From Euclidia mi (Eukaryota; Arthropoda; Insecta; Lepidoptera; Erebidae), in the NCBI GenBank assembly GCA_944739405.2, contig OX123186.2, positions 16,795,552 to 16,859,551 on the forward strand: a DNA stretch of 64,000 nucleotides, in the 5' to 3' direction. This document shows positions 42,091 to 54,744 of this stretch, piece by piece. The translations under genes were made by a program, and so were the position numbers. The notes beneath the pieces are model-generated. The model searched no databases, was not told the DNA's origin, and saw only the letters and a program-made list of their open reading frames with translations. Each line of letters begins with the position of its first letter. The first letter of the stretch is position 1.

Positions 42091-42903
42091 ATTTCAATGC
42101 GTTGCTAATATTAACGAATACTTGTGCCGAATCGGACCGTAGCGTCGATTTGATATCGCCTAAAGAGATCATCACCATTTACGACTGAGCACTGCCTTAT
42201 TAAGTGTGAAATAAACTTAGTTCCTTATATATTTTGTCGCAGTTCTCGTAGCGACGACGATAATATGTTTCCAGGTTTATTTTTAGCTTCTCGCTTTCCA
42301 GTGGGCGTCGGTTTGCTTCCAGTCACTGAACTTATCGTGTTGTAGTATTTTCATGTCGGTATGGTTCTTGTTAGTTCCTATTATTGGATTGTGTTTAATT
42401 TGTGTTATCCTATAATAGAACAATTTCGACTTACGAACGAACGATCTAATTTATTGGACCCCACAGCGCGCACCAGTGACTTTTGGAAGATATTGGAGCC
42501 TTGGAGAGCACATTTGTCTATAGAGCCTTATCTGTATACACAAACTACAGACATGTTCGGAGCTATAAGTTCCTATTTTGATGTAGGTACCCAGAATGAC
42601 CATTTTTATAAATCTCTTAAAGGCATAAAATAGGGATGAAAATTCGCTGATTTTGAAGCTAGCAAGATACCTATTTGTCTTTTGCTCTCTGGTTACAAAT
42701 AAAAGTAACTTGCCCAATATTTTTTGGTTGACATCAGCCTCTTAAGGTAAAGAAGTACGAATGTTAGAAGAAAATAAAGTTTCAAACACTATTTTCTACT
42801 AGCAACTATATGGGCAACAGCCCATGCACATTGCAACGAGCGCATTTAGTTCTCAATTTTTTGGATTTTTGAGCCATTTCAGAAGCTATGCAAAAGGCAA
42901 TTT

Positions 42904-42981
42904 AACCGATGCATACTGCGGTATGCATCGGTTATTCGTATTTCTTTTCGGCAGGCAGGCCGAAAAGAAATACGAATAACC
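42904..42981. repeat. two overlapping hairpins sharing an arm end
   Basis: Hairpin 1: AACCGATGCATAC (42904-42916), loop TGCG, then GTATGCATCGGTT (42921-42933). Hairpin 2: 42930-42952 (GGTTATTCGTATTTCTTTTC...) pairs perfectly over 23 bp with 42959-42981, loop AGGCAG. The GGTT at 42930-42933 belongs to both. Confidence 0.95.
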
Positions 42982-44099
42982 TGGCCTACAATTGAAACAC
43001 AAGTACGAATGAATAAATTCTCGCTTCATTTTGGTTAAAAGCAGTATCGACACGATGTCAATACAACGTAGGTATTCATTATAGAACGTGAGTCGTACTC
43101 AACGGCGCGAATTGTTTCGGACCGCTGCCTGGGCAGTGTTTACCCTAGAAACGAGCATTTTTAAGTTAACTTTAACTGAAATACAATTCAGTACCTTTAT
43201 AAAACAGTTTGGATTTTCGGGCAAAAAATTTTTCGAAGATATCGGATTTTTATATCTTCGAAAGCGATCATAGATCAATCAATCTTCACCTTTGACCGCT
43301 TCTGCCTAACTGCTTGACACCTTATCTATTATCCCGCCCTCCGCAGTCACGCTGATAATTTTGTTTCTTCCTTTCTTCACTTTTTGATGGCATATAGAAA
43401 AATAGAAAAAAACACATAGATTTATATTACTGTTCGTAATGTGAAATGAAATCAAACCAAGTCCGAGTGATTGCCGTTTCAATTTTTCAATATATCCAGT
43501 AAAATGTTATAGCTTTACTTTTTGATCCAGTTTGAGCCAGTCAAGCATATCTATATTAGATATTTGAGCAGAAATATAGGTATTAAATATATCGTACCGT
43601 CTGGACAACATTAGGATCCACGCTGACAAGTATTTCATATCAGTAAAATGTAACAACCAAGCTTCAGACAAATATCAATCCTTCGACATAACCCAACCTT
43701 ACGTCATGTGATCAAGTTTCAACGTTGCTTAATCCAGCTTTCCTATTAATGAATCCGTACATCACGAGTCAGTAAACAGAAACCCGCAAACAGCACACAC
43801 AAAGGCACTTTCAAAATCACCCATTTGTAAGTCGCTCTGTTTACCCATTAGATTCCATTTCACAGGTACATGCAGTTGCTAAAGGTATTAACAGTAATTA
43901 GTACAACTCTACAAACTGGTACACTGGGGTGAACAAGTGATTTTGTGTTCGGGTGACGAAGTTAGACATTAGAAACTACTGAAACTTTTTGTTAAGATTA
44001 GGTACTGGAACCTTATACAACTGTCTGTATTGCTATTTGGTATCGCTTAGTACGTAATGAGCATGAGATCTTGAGTATAATGACTCACACATAACTGCA
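42982..44099. other. AT-rich intergenic DNA
   Basis: The 61-residue frame at 43088-43273 has no recognisable motif. No repeat that I can name. Confidence 0.4.
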
Positions 44100-44230
44100 C
44101 GCATGGCGTATCAGTTTTTAGCGATCGTCTTGCGGTTTAGCACTGCGCCGAGTGATCGATTGGGTTCGATTCCCGCACGAGGCAACACTTTATGTGATTC
44201 AAATTTGTGCATGTGCATGATTCAATATTA
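44100..44230 (+). repeat. SINE family B, head
   Basis: The tRNA-like head has the B-box GGTTCGATTCCCGCACGAGG followed by CAACACTTTATGTGATTCA. Confidence 0.6.
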
Positions 44231-44614
44231 GTAGTTGCTTTTTTTAAATGAGACAATAATAATTGCAACAGAGCATTATTTCTCGTCTGAGTTTGGGACC
44301 AGTTTTGGTACTTTGCTGATTTGTTAGGAATGGGAAGTCTAGTAACGCCATGAGGGCCACGTGACAACAGCCAAAAGAAACTGCCGTAAAACCAATTCAA
44401 AATAGTGGCATGCACGATTAGCCTGTCACTACCAGTTAGCTGTATGTTCAATCAACGCAACGCTATCATTCTACGTAAGCCACAAATGGTTCCGTCAAGT
44501 CTAGAATATTTTATTTTCTGATCCTATGTTCGGGCACTTCTCGCTCAACATAAAAGATCAAGCCTATCTTAAAAAAAAATCTATTATATTAGCTAGACAA
44601 TGTTTTCCGATAAG

Positions 44615-44755
44615 TGGACCGCTAGGTGGACCGACGATCTTGTTGGGATCGCGGGCAGCGTATGGATGAGGGTGCTCCAGATAGGTCCGTGTGGAAAGCC
44701 TTGGCGAAGGTCTATGTCCAGCAAGTGACGTCTTTCGGCTGATGCTGATGTTTTA
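44615..44755 (+). pseudogene. RTE-type reverse transcriptase, extreme C-terminus
   Basis: The plus strand reads RWTDDLVGIAGSVWMRVLQ and, after small frame changes, a LAEVYVQQ-like end before the 3' tail GCTGATGCTGATG. This is the characteristic last part of RTE-like polyproteins in Lepidoptera. Only about 45 codons remain. Confidence 0.6.
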
Positions 44756-46504
44756 AGAACAACTAGCAAAGACAAAAAGCTTTTAAATCAAGTAACAGAA
44801 AATTAATATACTGTATTACTCTAGAGAAATAATTATGAAAATGTATTCATGTTGACTCTAGCTAAAGTGACTCTCAAAATAGCTTGGTGACATCAAAACA
44901 GACAGTGTAAAGCAGGAAAAATTGCATAGATTAGTTCTATAACCGAGACTTTTCATTTGCTCGTATTTCAAGTGCTGTAAGAACAAGAAGCTTCTATTCT
45001 ACAGTGGATAAAAGCCACAATTAGTGACACTTCGTAAGTAGCCCTGAGCCCATAGTTCTCAGTTGATATATGAAGTCTGCTAATAAGGATCCTACTTACT
45101 TTCTTATTTTTGCGATTCCTTTGAATGTAGTACCTACTAGTGAAGCATGTGTATGCAGCGAATTGCTGTGTAGATAATGTCTGTACTACATAAATTATAC
45201 TTTTATTTATTATATGCTCCAGCTACCATTGACGGAATAAAAAGTTCCTCCCGCTCTTCTTGTTAGTATTCAGACCGAATGTACTACTACAATTGCACAA
45301 GTTTGTGAGAATGGATGGATGTATGGATGGGTTGTAACTTTTTCCGCTTAAACTACTTTACGGTTTAAAGTGAAACTTAAAAATAATAAAAATTGTACAT
45401 TAGAATAATACATCAGGCTACCTTTTATTTAAAATACTAACCGCTTCACTAATATAGTAAAATCAAATTAGTATAATTATGATAAGTTGTCAACACTGAA
45501 ACTAGAAGGTCTCTAATATTCTTAAAATCCGCACTAAAATGTTAATATTGTCTGAAAAGGGTAAAATACGTAGATTACCAATTTTTTAATCATATCAAAG
45601 GCTTAAATTTATCTGAGCCACGTCTTGTTTGAAAATATTGCGCACTAAATGGCACAGATAAATTGTTAATAGAGACTTCTTCAGTTAACATAATAGTTTG
45701 TATTTTAAAATAATTGTTTCGAGGCAGAAATTACTATGACGAGCTAAATACGACAACGCCGTTTTAAAAAGAAATAGAAATAAATTACATAGTACATTGC
45801 CAGTATTGGAATTGTTTTAATGGTTATTGGATTATGTGTGTGATATACAGTTTACGATCGATAGCCATTTATCACGTAAAGGCTCCAGGCGCGCGGCATA
45901 AACCGTTTTATTAACGTTTAATATGATACTCATATAACGCTTACTTAATCCTGGATCCATTTTGACCACAGGGTGATGTTCGGTATGTAATAAAAAAATA
46001 TAAAATCTGTTATATCACACAATAATTATAGAACAGTCCCGAATAAACTATTCTACAGTATAGGTACTGCTGGGTATAGGTGGCTCGTTACTTATGAATA
46101 TTCGTATAATAATTCAGGCCCTACCATAAGGATGAAGTATTGTGGGTTTTGAGGTCATCTTTGATCTTGACGCTATGCATTACTATAGAGATATTACTAT
46201 TTACCTAAATTACTAGCATCCTAAAATTTATGTAAAAGAATTTAAAAGCTCAATTATAAGAAGTTGTCTGTTCCGTTCAAGTCTAGTGCACAATGGTTAT
46301 TAAGAACGATCAATTTTCACGCCTAGCAACACTCAACTAAATAAAGTAGTGGGTAAATATCGTTATAAAGAATAATGCGTAGTTGATAGTTTGGCAAGCT
46401 TATTGAGGAGTCCTTGAGGGTTGAGTCGACTTCGAGTTACTGCTCTGCGTGAATGTGTCGTGTTCTGAAGTGCCACTCAATTTCAGACGCTCAATCAAGC
46501 ATAT
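44756..46504. other. AT-rich intergenic DNA
   Basis: A piece of a common lepidopteran repeat (AAGTTTGTGAGAATGGATGG) is at 45299-45350. No gene seen. Confidence 0.4.
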
Positions 46505-46568
46505 TACTTACTATCTTGTTTTCTACTGTTACTGCATTCAGTAACAGTAGAAAACAAGATAGTAAGTA
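46505..46568. repeat. 30-bp perfect hairpin, 4-nt loop
   Basis: The left arm 46505-46534 (TACTTACTATCTTGTTTTCT...) is the exact reverse complement of 46539-46568, loop CATT. Confidence 0.95.
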
Positions 46569-47221
46569 CAGCGCACAGTGATAGTTCGAAATGACGTGCT
46601 GCAGGTTCAATTGGCTTTGGTCCACATGATATCGTTGTTGACACACACACTACCCTTATAACCTTTACATTCACATCGATACCGTTGCTAAAACCGCTGC
46701 CATGTAACTATTACAATTTACTGAAAACAATTTTACTTTAAATGTTTCAAAAATGACGCCAAAATAAAGACTTGTACCTATAATTTAAAATAAAAGCTCA
46801 TTAAGCTGCTGGTGGTACAAAGTTCGTTTTTGTTCCGGCAAATTAAATTGCCAAGCAGAAGTGTGTGTTCAAATCGAGGATATCTTTTCCGTTCTTTACG
46901 ATGGCTTTCCCCTAAACTTTTATACCAGTGATACCGTACTGCCATTTAGAAGCAACCATACTACCTGATTGGTAATAATGAATAGGAATTTATTATTATT
47001 ACGACAGCTATCTTGGAGTAATAGGGTAGCAGTTTAGAATCAACCATCTAATTTGAATGTATCATAAATTGTAAACCTATTTATGTATGTATGTTTCTAT
47101 GTATAATATGTATGTATTTACAAAAAAAAAGTATATATGTATGTTTATCCATTATCTAGTACCCATAACACAAGCTCTGCTTAGCTTGGGACTAGATGGT
47201 GATGTGTGTATGTGGTAGAAT
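46569..47221. other. AT-rich intergenic DNA
   Basis: No feature except short TATGTATG runs near 47085-47145. Confidence 0.4.
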
Positions 47222-47455
47222 ATTATTATTATTATTATTACATACATACATACATAGACTCACGCCTGTTTCCCCGAAGGGGAGGCAGAGGCATATTAAA
47301 CTCCCTCCCCTCTCCATATTAAGATCCCACGTAATAGGTGGCGAGCCTATTGCCGCTTATCGGGATATTTTGTTTGCCAGAGCCTCGTCCGTTGATCGGC
47401 GAGTCACCACTTGCAGGTGAGATTGGCTTGGGACCCTAAGTTCTTGGTAGGAACC
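47222..47455 (-). repeat. SINE family A variant with microsatellite
   Basis: It has the same head and body as 40000-40235. A (ATT)n and (ATAC)n tail lies at 47222-47255. Confidence 0.65.
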
Positions 47456-47794
47456 CATTTTTCCACAAAAATCAAATATTATGGAGATGGAGAACTCCAC
47501 AACCTTTTTGAAAAGTTTAATTTTCGAATGAAAAAGGTATTTTCGTAAGAGTACCTCTCTTAGGAAAAGACAAAACCTTTTTCGTTTCGACAAACAGAAT
47601 GGATACACTTTAAGCATGATTAAATAACTTGCTCTTTGAATATCTAACGGCAATTAACAGTCGCACAGCCCGAACAGTAAAGCAATCGCCAAGTAATTAA
47701 TGGAATTGTTTATGCACTAGATTGAACAGTACGGTAAGCATTCTAAGAAGGTAACTAACTGCTGCACTAGTGATAGATCATGTTTTTTTATACG

Positions 47795-47972
47795 CTCACG
47801 CGACTGCCTACCCAAAGGGGTAGGCAGAAGTGTAATATTACACCAGACTCCGTGCTGCTAGGTAGTGAGAATTCGGAGAAACTCAGTAACACTTTTGCCC
47901 GATCCGGGAATCGACCTCGGGACCTCCGATCAGCAGACGCATGCGCTATCCACTGACCACGGAGGCAGATCA
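47795..47972 (-). repeat. SINE family A, minus copy
   Basis: The minus strand starts TGCCTCCGTGGTCAGTGGAT (A-box-like), then GGAGGTCCCGAGGTCGATTC (B-box region), with a shortened body before CTACCCCTTTGGGTAGGCAG. Confidence 0.7.
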
Positions 47973-48004
47973 TGTATCGAAAGATATTTTACAAACATTC
48001 AATC

Positions 48005-48090
48005 AAAGGATACAAAGACCACCCGGACTCCAAACAACATCTTGTAGATCACCCAAAGTATAGGCCCGTGTAGGGATCGAACACTCAACA
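48005..48090 (-). repeat. SINE family B, minus fragment
   Basis: The minus strand has the B-box GTTCGATCCCTACACGGGCC followed by the CTTTGGGTGATC body start. Confidence 0.5.
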
Positions 48091-49275
48091 TTGCAAAGTG
48101 TTAAACAGCGAATGTGCGTGTGAACTGTGGGACCATACTGGCATTTTGTGAAATAAAGGCAAGCTTTATTAGTAGGTTTAAAACAATTGTAGAACAAGTC
48201 TGGGAATTTGTAACCAGATATTTTCAAACTACAGTCATTAAAGTGTGGTCCCTCAGTTTACACGCACATAACAGTGAAGCGGCGGTTTCAGTACGCTGTA
48301 AATTCACACGGTCACCGTTTTTTATATGTATAACATTTTTAATAGCATGTGAACATACTTGAGATCTACTACACGCTAGTTGCACTAATACATCCCGATG
48401 CATGCAGCTTGTGTCGCACTAGGTTAATATTCATGTGCCATTTACAGCACTTCCACTACAATACTACAATATTAACGGCAACATCATATGAAGATATTGT
48501 AAGATCATAATACAATTTAGTTTTACTTAATCGACTACGTTATGCAAGTAAAACATCGAGAACAGTTGGCATTGTCTTTTTGTAATAATTATAAAATTAA
48601 GCTGTATGAAGCTTCACAAACTTCAAACTAAGATCTCTGAATTAAGTGTTCTTATGTTTTGTTTGAGCGCACTAGATTTTTGACTTCAATCAATCTTAAT
48701 ATAAAAACACAAAACCACTCTTTACTCGACCTGGGAATTAATCTCGCAGCGTTGTCCCGCAGTTGCATATGCTACCGCTGGTCTACAAATGCTGCAACTT
48801 TATGAGAAGCTTTATCTTCAATAGTCACTGAACCAATAGCTACTAAACCTAGCTACAAAGGTGACACAGTTGTTGGTATGTGATTGTGATTAATCCTTAA
48901 AAATATAATTCACTTAATCTAAATATACATCCCTACCACGAGCCATCGTTTTTATTTACCGGTTACAGGAACCTCAACAAGAACAGGGTTGATGTTTAAC
49001 TTTGTTAACACAATATTATTATATTTAGCAAGTTTACTTATTAGTTTGGCTACGCTGAAATTGCCCGGAAGCGGATAAGCCGATTCGGTGTTAATTTGGC
49101 AAACACGTTGAACAAGTACCTATTCATATTAAACATTGTATTAACTATCTTACTAATATTATAAACATCATTGTATATGAGTTGGATGGATATCTGTAAT
49201 CTTTCGACCAAAAAGTACGAAACGCATATTGATGATATTTTTAGTTATGTCTACATTACTAAAAATATTATGTTA
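48091..49275. other. AT-rich intergenic DNA
   Basis: A diverged tRNA-like head may lie on the minus strand near 48725-48785. A TACTAATATTATAAA repeat piece lies at 49151-49250. No gene. Confidence 0.4.
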
Positions 49276-49626
49276 TACAGGTTGTAAAAAGACCCTTAAC
49301 GAAAACGATTTTTTTTTATAAAAAAACGGAAAAATGGAATAACTAGTTCAGGAGATATTGAGGCTCAATGTCACCATATTTATTTTCTATTTAGGTACAA
49401 AATCGATGAATTTACCCCTCCAATTTGTTGTATAGATACCCTATGCACCCATGAACAAGTAGGTATTTCGATCATTGTACGCACGCTCTTTTAACTGAGA
49501 CTTGAAACATGTGTAGTCCACTTAAAAAAAACCGTTTCCCGGGTATTATTTTTGCTTAGTATGACTTGGCATGATGTCCTTAACGAGTAGACTTCGGCTT
49601 GGTGATGGGTCTTGTGACACCCTGTA
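49276..49626. mobile_element. MITE with TA target duplication, 351 bp
   Basis: The inverted ends are TACAGGTTGTAAAAAGACCC and GGGTCTTGTGACACCCTGTA, flanked by TA on both sides (49274-49275 and 49627-49628). There is no coding capacity. TA duplication suggests Tc1/mariner superfamily mobilisation. A related single end occurs near 61304. Confidence 0.65.
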
Positions 49627-49812
49627 TATCATAATGTCACAATGGTAGAGACCCACAGTATAAAATATTTATTACAACTGTATCTGTATATGGCCGATTT
49701 TTATCGTTTGTATAAAATAACACCCTTAAATAGTCATATCATTATACTCAATGCATCGGGTCGGAAAACTTCTACATTTACAACAACCTTTTGTCCATAT
49801 TTAGTTGTTAAT

Positions 49813-49847
49813 AGCCAATAACATAGAAGTATTCTATGTTATTGGCT
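49813..49847. repeat. 16-bp perfect hairpin, 3-nt loop
   Basis: The arms AGCCAATAACATAGAA and TTCTATGTTATTGGCT flank GTA. Confidence 0.9.
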
Positions 49848-49881
49848 GTAATGTGTATACATTACATTTAAAAATCATACG

Positions 49882-50098
49882 ACTGCACGGTTGGCGTAGT
49901 GGTTTAAGCGGTCGCCTCGCCGCTTGACCCGCAGTGTTGTGGGTTCGAGCCCCACACGAGACAACACGTTGTGTTATTCATAAATTGTTGTTTCGATTCT
50001 AGGTGTACATTGTGTCCGTTAGTTGTATGTTTGTTAAGACCCTCGCGACACAGGATTTAGTCCTAATGCGGGAGTTGTCTTTTTAAAACAAAAAAAAA
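49882..50098 (+). repeat. SINE family B, best copy with intact Pol III boxes
   Basis: It has A-box TGGCGTAGTGG (49892-49902) and B-box GGTTCGAGCCC (49942-49952), 40 bp apart end to start. The body has TTGTTGTTTCGATTCTAGGT, GACCCTCGCGACACAGGATT and a short A-rich tail after GTTGTCTTTTTAAAAC. The intact boxes make transcription plausible. Related copies are at 18130, 19950, 44100, 48005 and 52105. Confidence 0.8.
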
Positions 50099-52104
50099 CA
50101 CTCAATGCAATACCTATATTCAATGAGATTCTTCTCAAATGCGTTCAATTTCGCATATCCAATTTTATTTTATCCTAGTGGCCGTGAAGTGGTATTCTCT
50201 TATTTATTTATTCCGGCACGTCTTCATCCAATACAAATAACAAAGACAAATCTCACGCGAAATATAATAACATAGCATAACCGACAATGGATTCCTATTA
50301 TAGCTTAAGTGCTTACTAAGGAAGGACTTTTTGATATTCCATCCCTAAATGGGTAAATTAGAGGGCTGTGCTTTTGTTGAAAAATTTTGCGCCATCAAAA
50401 TGCGGGCAGCAGTATTCATATAAACGTCAAACAGTATAAAATATAAAGTGGATCACAAAGTCGACGCCGCGCCGGCGTCGCGCTGTCGAGTTTACAAATA
50501 GTTAGCTGAGTGCATCCGCAGACTACCTTTGATTTCTTTCACAAGTTTCTCTTAACTTTGTTACACAAGTTGGAGATATTTAGGCGTTGTTACCAAGAAA
50601 TACTAATAAAACTACCTCATAGAGATGACGCAATGTGATTAGCGTGCGTATTATTTTACTAATAGAACGATAAAGTTTGTGAGGATGGATGGGAGGATTT
50701 TATTACTCTTTAACACAGTAACTAACTGTCTACCAAACGGGTTATAATGAAACTGTGCATTAAATAAAACTTATTCATTAGCTAATGATCTACATTTGGT
50801 AACGAAAACCGACCCTCAAGCCTCAGCCCTCTATATTTTTCCTACTCACATCTGCATAATTATCACTACTGAATAGGCATTAATAGGCATGTAACCCTGA
50901 TGGCGTATTTCATCGTGCAATCGCCTCCAACTTCTTTACCACAGCGAGTATTGTAGGCTTAATGCGGCTACAGCACGACACTATGTGTGATTTACAGATA
51001 TGTAGTTGCCACAAGTCTATGCGTTATTAGTAAGCATTCTTGTTTTTGTTAAATTTTACGTTGTACATGAACTTTAATCACAACAATCTCTACAAAATAA
51101 ACTGTAATCATATATAACCAGAATGTAATAATTAGCGACCAAATAAGTCCCTACGCTCTCAGTCCATCTAAGCCACACACATTGTAACACATCTGAAACA
51201 TATATTTATTCAGAATATAGAGCAGCCTTACAATATCCCAAGCGGCTGTCATATATGAGAACAATAAACTACTAAATGAAGTGGGAGCAAACGTCCTTGT
51301 TCGCATAGTTTGGAGCACAGATGGTGGCTTTCGCAGGCTCTGTCTCAATCAGCCACCACGTTCACAACTTACTAACTAGATTTTCTTTATACTTTATATG
51401 TTACACTGTCCCCTGAGAGAAGCCAACGTAAGAAGAAATTAAGGTGTATTGCGGTATATTTATGGCTTGGTATCTGTATTGTCCATTTTTAAATTTTATA
51501 TTATTTGTTCTTCTATTTCTATGATTCTGGAGCGATTGTCTCACACATGACGACACAGCAGGATAGACCAACAATCTTTTTGGGATCGCTAGAAGCTCTT
51601 GAATGCAAGTGGCTCGTGATCGTTCTATAGAGCCTTGGTATGTCCAGCACTGGACGTATTGCAGCTGAGATGAGATTTTTATTCATTAAATTATTAATTC
51701 TTGGTCATTATGTTGTAAGTTGAAGTAAGTAATGTTTAATTCATATTTATTTTCTTTTCTTTTTTTTTGAATTATGTCAAGCACAAGCTAGACTCTGTGA
51801 AACTAATTCTGGCAAAAAAACTACATTTCAATGCATTATACCTTCCAATATGACTGCAATTGCCATTTAAAATTAGATCGTGCCTGACATAGTTTCGGGA
51901 AACTAGGCTGGAGACCATATTACTTATTTATGTTCAATTTTACCCGACTGCTCGGTCTTGAGGCATAAGTTTGTCGCCGATTCCCGGATGACTGCCAATT
52001 GTATTTGGAACACTGCTGTTCTACTGCATGTGCGTTATAGTGTGCTGTACAGTTATTGAAGTAATTTAATAGTATACATCTATATATCACTTGTATGATG
52101 ACAC
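50099..52104. other. AT-rich intergenic DNA
   Basis: A repeat piece AAGTTTGTGAGGATGGATGG lies at 50673-50692 and an RTE-like tail (TTTTTGGGATCGCTAGAAGC, then TATGTCCAGCACTGGACG) at about 51540-51660. A small GC-rich palindrome CGACGCCG-CGC-CGGCGTCG lies at 50462-50480. No gene. Confidence 0.45.
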
Positions 52105-52320
52105 TATTCTGACTGCTCGAATAGTTTAGTGGTTTAATTCTCGAAGTTTAACTCTACGCCGTGTGCTGTTGGCTCTATTCCCACACGTGACTACACTTCG
52201 TGTGATTCACAAATTGTTGTTTCGAATCTAGGTTTTGTTTTATGTTTTTAAAGTCCCATGCAGTATATATTTTATTACCAGGAGATTATCTTATAAAAGA
52301 AAGGCTTTAAGTATGTAATT
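52105..52320 (+). repeat. SINE family B copy
   Basis: The head has ATAGTTTAGTGGTTTAATTC, then a B-box-like GGCTCTATTCCCACACG. The body has CACAAATTGTTGTTTCGAAT. It is more diverged than 49882-50098. Confidence 0.65.
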
Positions 52321-52422
52321 ATATTTTTACATTTAAAATAGAATGTCTCACAACCCACGCCCGCAATATTTCTATAATAGCACAATATATTTTACTCACA
52401 AAATATCTTATACTAGAGGACG

Positions 52423-53309
52423 CCAGCAGCTACGCCTGATTTTTTTTTAATTTACCCGTTTTGGCTGATCCCGTGGGAGTTTCGAGAAATCCCTTCGTAG
52501 TGCACCCTTACGGTCCCCAAGGAACATACATGCCAAAGAACAATGGCAGAATTCGGTCTGGGTTTGTTGTGGCGACCTTAATAAACTTCATATGAACAAA
52601 ACAAATTGTAATTTTTTCTACGATTTTTAATATTTTACTTTGTCTCGTTAAAGCTGGGGTATTTTATGATGATAAAAAGCATTCCAATTGATTACGAACT
52701 AGGTACCTACTTTATTATTTGATTGTTGCCAGAGACAATGGTGTGACAGGAATAGACGTGAGTGCTATTGATCCGTATCGATTATTAAAATATAATTATT
52801 AAAATGCAGTTATTTAATCTTTATTTAACATTATATCAATAAGCTGATAAATTTTGAAGCAAAACAACTTTTAAATCAAATAAAAACGTCACAGCATCGT
52901 TTTAATGTTCTATCGATTTCACATAAAATCGATTTAAAATGTGCAGCTCTGCTTTTGTCTTTGGCTGTGTCTACTTCTGCGTTTTGATGTCAATGTGACA
53001 TAATTTCATTTGATAATTCAAACGTACGCTATGAAACGTACCTACATTGTTAATTCTTAACTAAAAACTAAAACACCGATATCTTATTTTTCCGGGTTTC
53101 CCGAGTGAAAATAGAATCATTTATAGACTCTGTTACTTAGGTACGCCGAATTTTTTGAAATATTTTTTATTACTGTGCGCTTCAATTTAACTTCAGACAT
53201 TTCGATGAATGGAGATCTGCCATTGTCCTATCAGCTTCCTGCGCCCAATAGTTTCGGCTGTAGCGTGTCTGTCAGTCAGTCAGTAACGCAAGGATTTTAT
53301 ATATTAAGA
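52423..53309 (-). repeat. GACTGACTGACAGACA repeat split by a nested insertion
   Basis: The first half is 52423-52539 and the second about 53227-53309. Together they match the uninterrupted copy at 61052-61275. Confidence 0.8.
52540..53226. mobile_element. nested 687-bp insertion with short TIRs
   Basis: The ends ACAATGGCAGA and TCTGCCATTGT are perfect 11-bp inverted repeats exactly at the point where the host repeat is interrupted. The inside is AT-rich and non-coding. The target duplication is unclear because bases at both junctions differ from the uninterrupted copy. Confidence 0.7.
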
Positions 53310-54744
53310 TTACAAAACAATTTCAGCTCGGATACTATCTTCATATTTTTATGATTCGTAATTGTATGGTTAAAAGCCGAAACGGGGGCATTAAGAGTAT
53401 ATTTATACATCTTCGCTATAACATTTGGCGGGCTTTCATAAGATAAAACAATATACATAGGCTTGCGAACTAGATTCTTAAACAAAGGCTGCAATGTCAC
53501 ATTTATGTTACAGGAGCAATGTTTTTTGGCAATTGAAGGCAATATTGCAGTAAGCAACAAACGTTTTAGATATTGTGATATTAAGAAAGTAGGACGAATT
53601 TTATTATATTTTCAGTTTGCTTCTGGTTGCAATTCGATGTATTTATAGTCTAATGTTATAAGCCAAGATATTTTCATAATAATATGTTATGAAAATATAA
53701 TTAGGAAAATAGGAAATGCCAATTCTGAAGTATTTTAATTAACTTTATGGATGTAGACCAAATGTACAACTACAGATTATGATTATGCTAAAAGCTAACA
53801 TGCGAGTGAAAATGATGGTAGATTTTCCATGGAATTTCTAATAGGTCATGTATTTGAGGCTCACCTATTGGACTAATAAACAGTGGTACCCATAAAGGAT
53901 AAATATTTTTATGCTTCAAAGTAATATATGGTGATACATACATAATAACGAAACACATACGTTACGGTATACTAATAAATACTGGTACTAAAAGAGTGGC
54001 AGTATCTGGTATTTGTAGTAATCACTCACTGCAAAAAAACCAGGTGATATAGGAAACGCGTGATAGAGTAGACTTTAAAAACCTTTAAAAAATAAAATCA
54101 CGGACAATTTAGTAACAAATGAACCAATTTTGAGCTTCACGACTATTTATTTTTAAACAGGATTACAAAAGAAACCGTTAATTCGATTTGAATTAACTTC
54201 TTCTAAAATATACGGACCTCACCTTGACACAAACAATCTTGTGTTACCCGAAATCGATTCGTTAGTCGTTAAACTGTCTGCTCTCAAATTTATCTATGCT
54301 CCCTTTTACCAACAGAGCCAGTGCCGTTAAGCCTTAGAAAAAGGGATAAAGGGGTGAATATTTGCAAACAATAAAGTGCGGAAACTTGACCTTCCACGGC
54401 TCCAGCATTTATGGGATCAAGAATGTAAAGTGATAAATGTGAAGGAAGCTGTATACAAGTAAATCGAATAATACGCTGCTACCAAAGCGAGTGAAAATCA
54501 AGTACTATATAGCTCACTTGGAAGGGTTTTTATACCATCACTAAAGAGGTGGTGAGTATCCTTAAATATTCGCTATATTTGAAGCAAGCTTTTTTAAATT
54601 GCAGGCGACAGCTAGTTAAAATAAAAAATATACATTAATACATTTACACTAGACAGCCAATTGAAACACATTTAGTGAATATTTGGACATGAATTAATTA
54701 CCCTTTTCACGTTTCGAAGGCTTCAGCGCGACACTAATTATAAA
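53310..54744. other. AT-rich intergenic DNA
   Basis: The frames at 53297-53560 and 53463-53648 are on opposite strands without motifs. A CTAGT-type repeat end is near 54612. Confidence 0.4.

Noticed and set aside
49882..49955. Functional tRNA gene
   Set aside because: A- and B-boxes are present but no acceptor-stem pairing is seen. The sequence continues into a SINE body shared with other copies.
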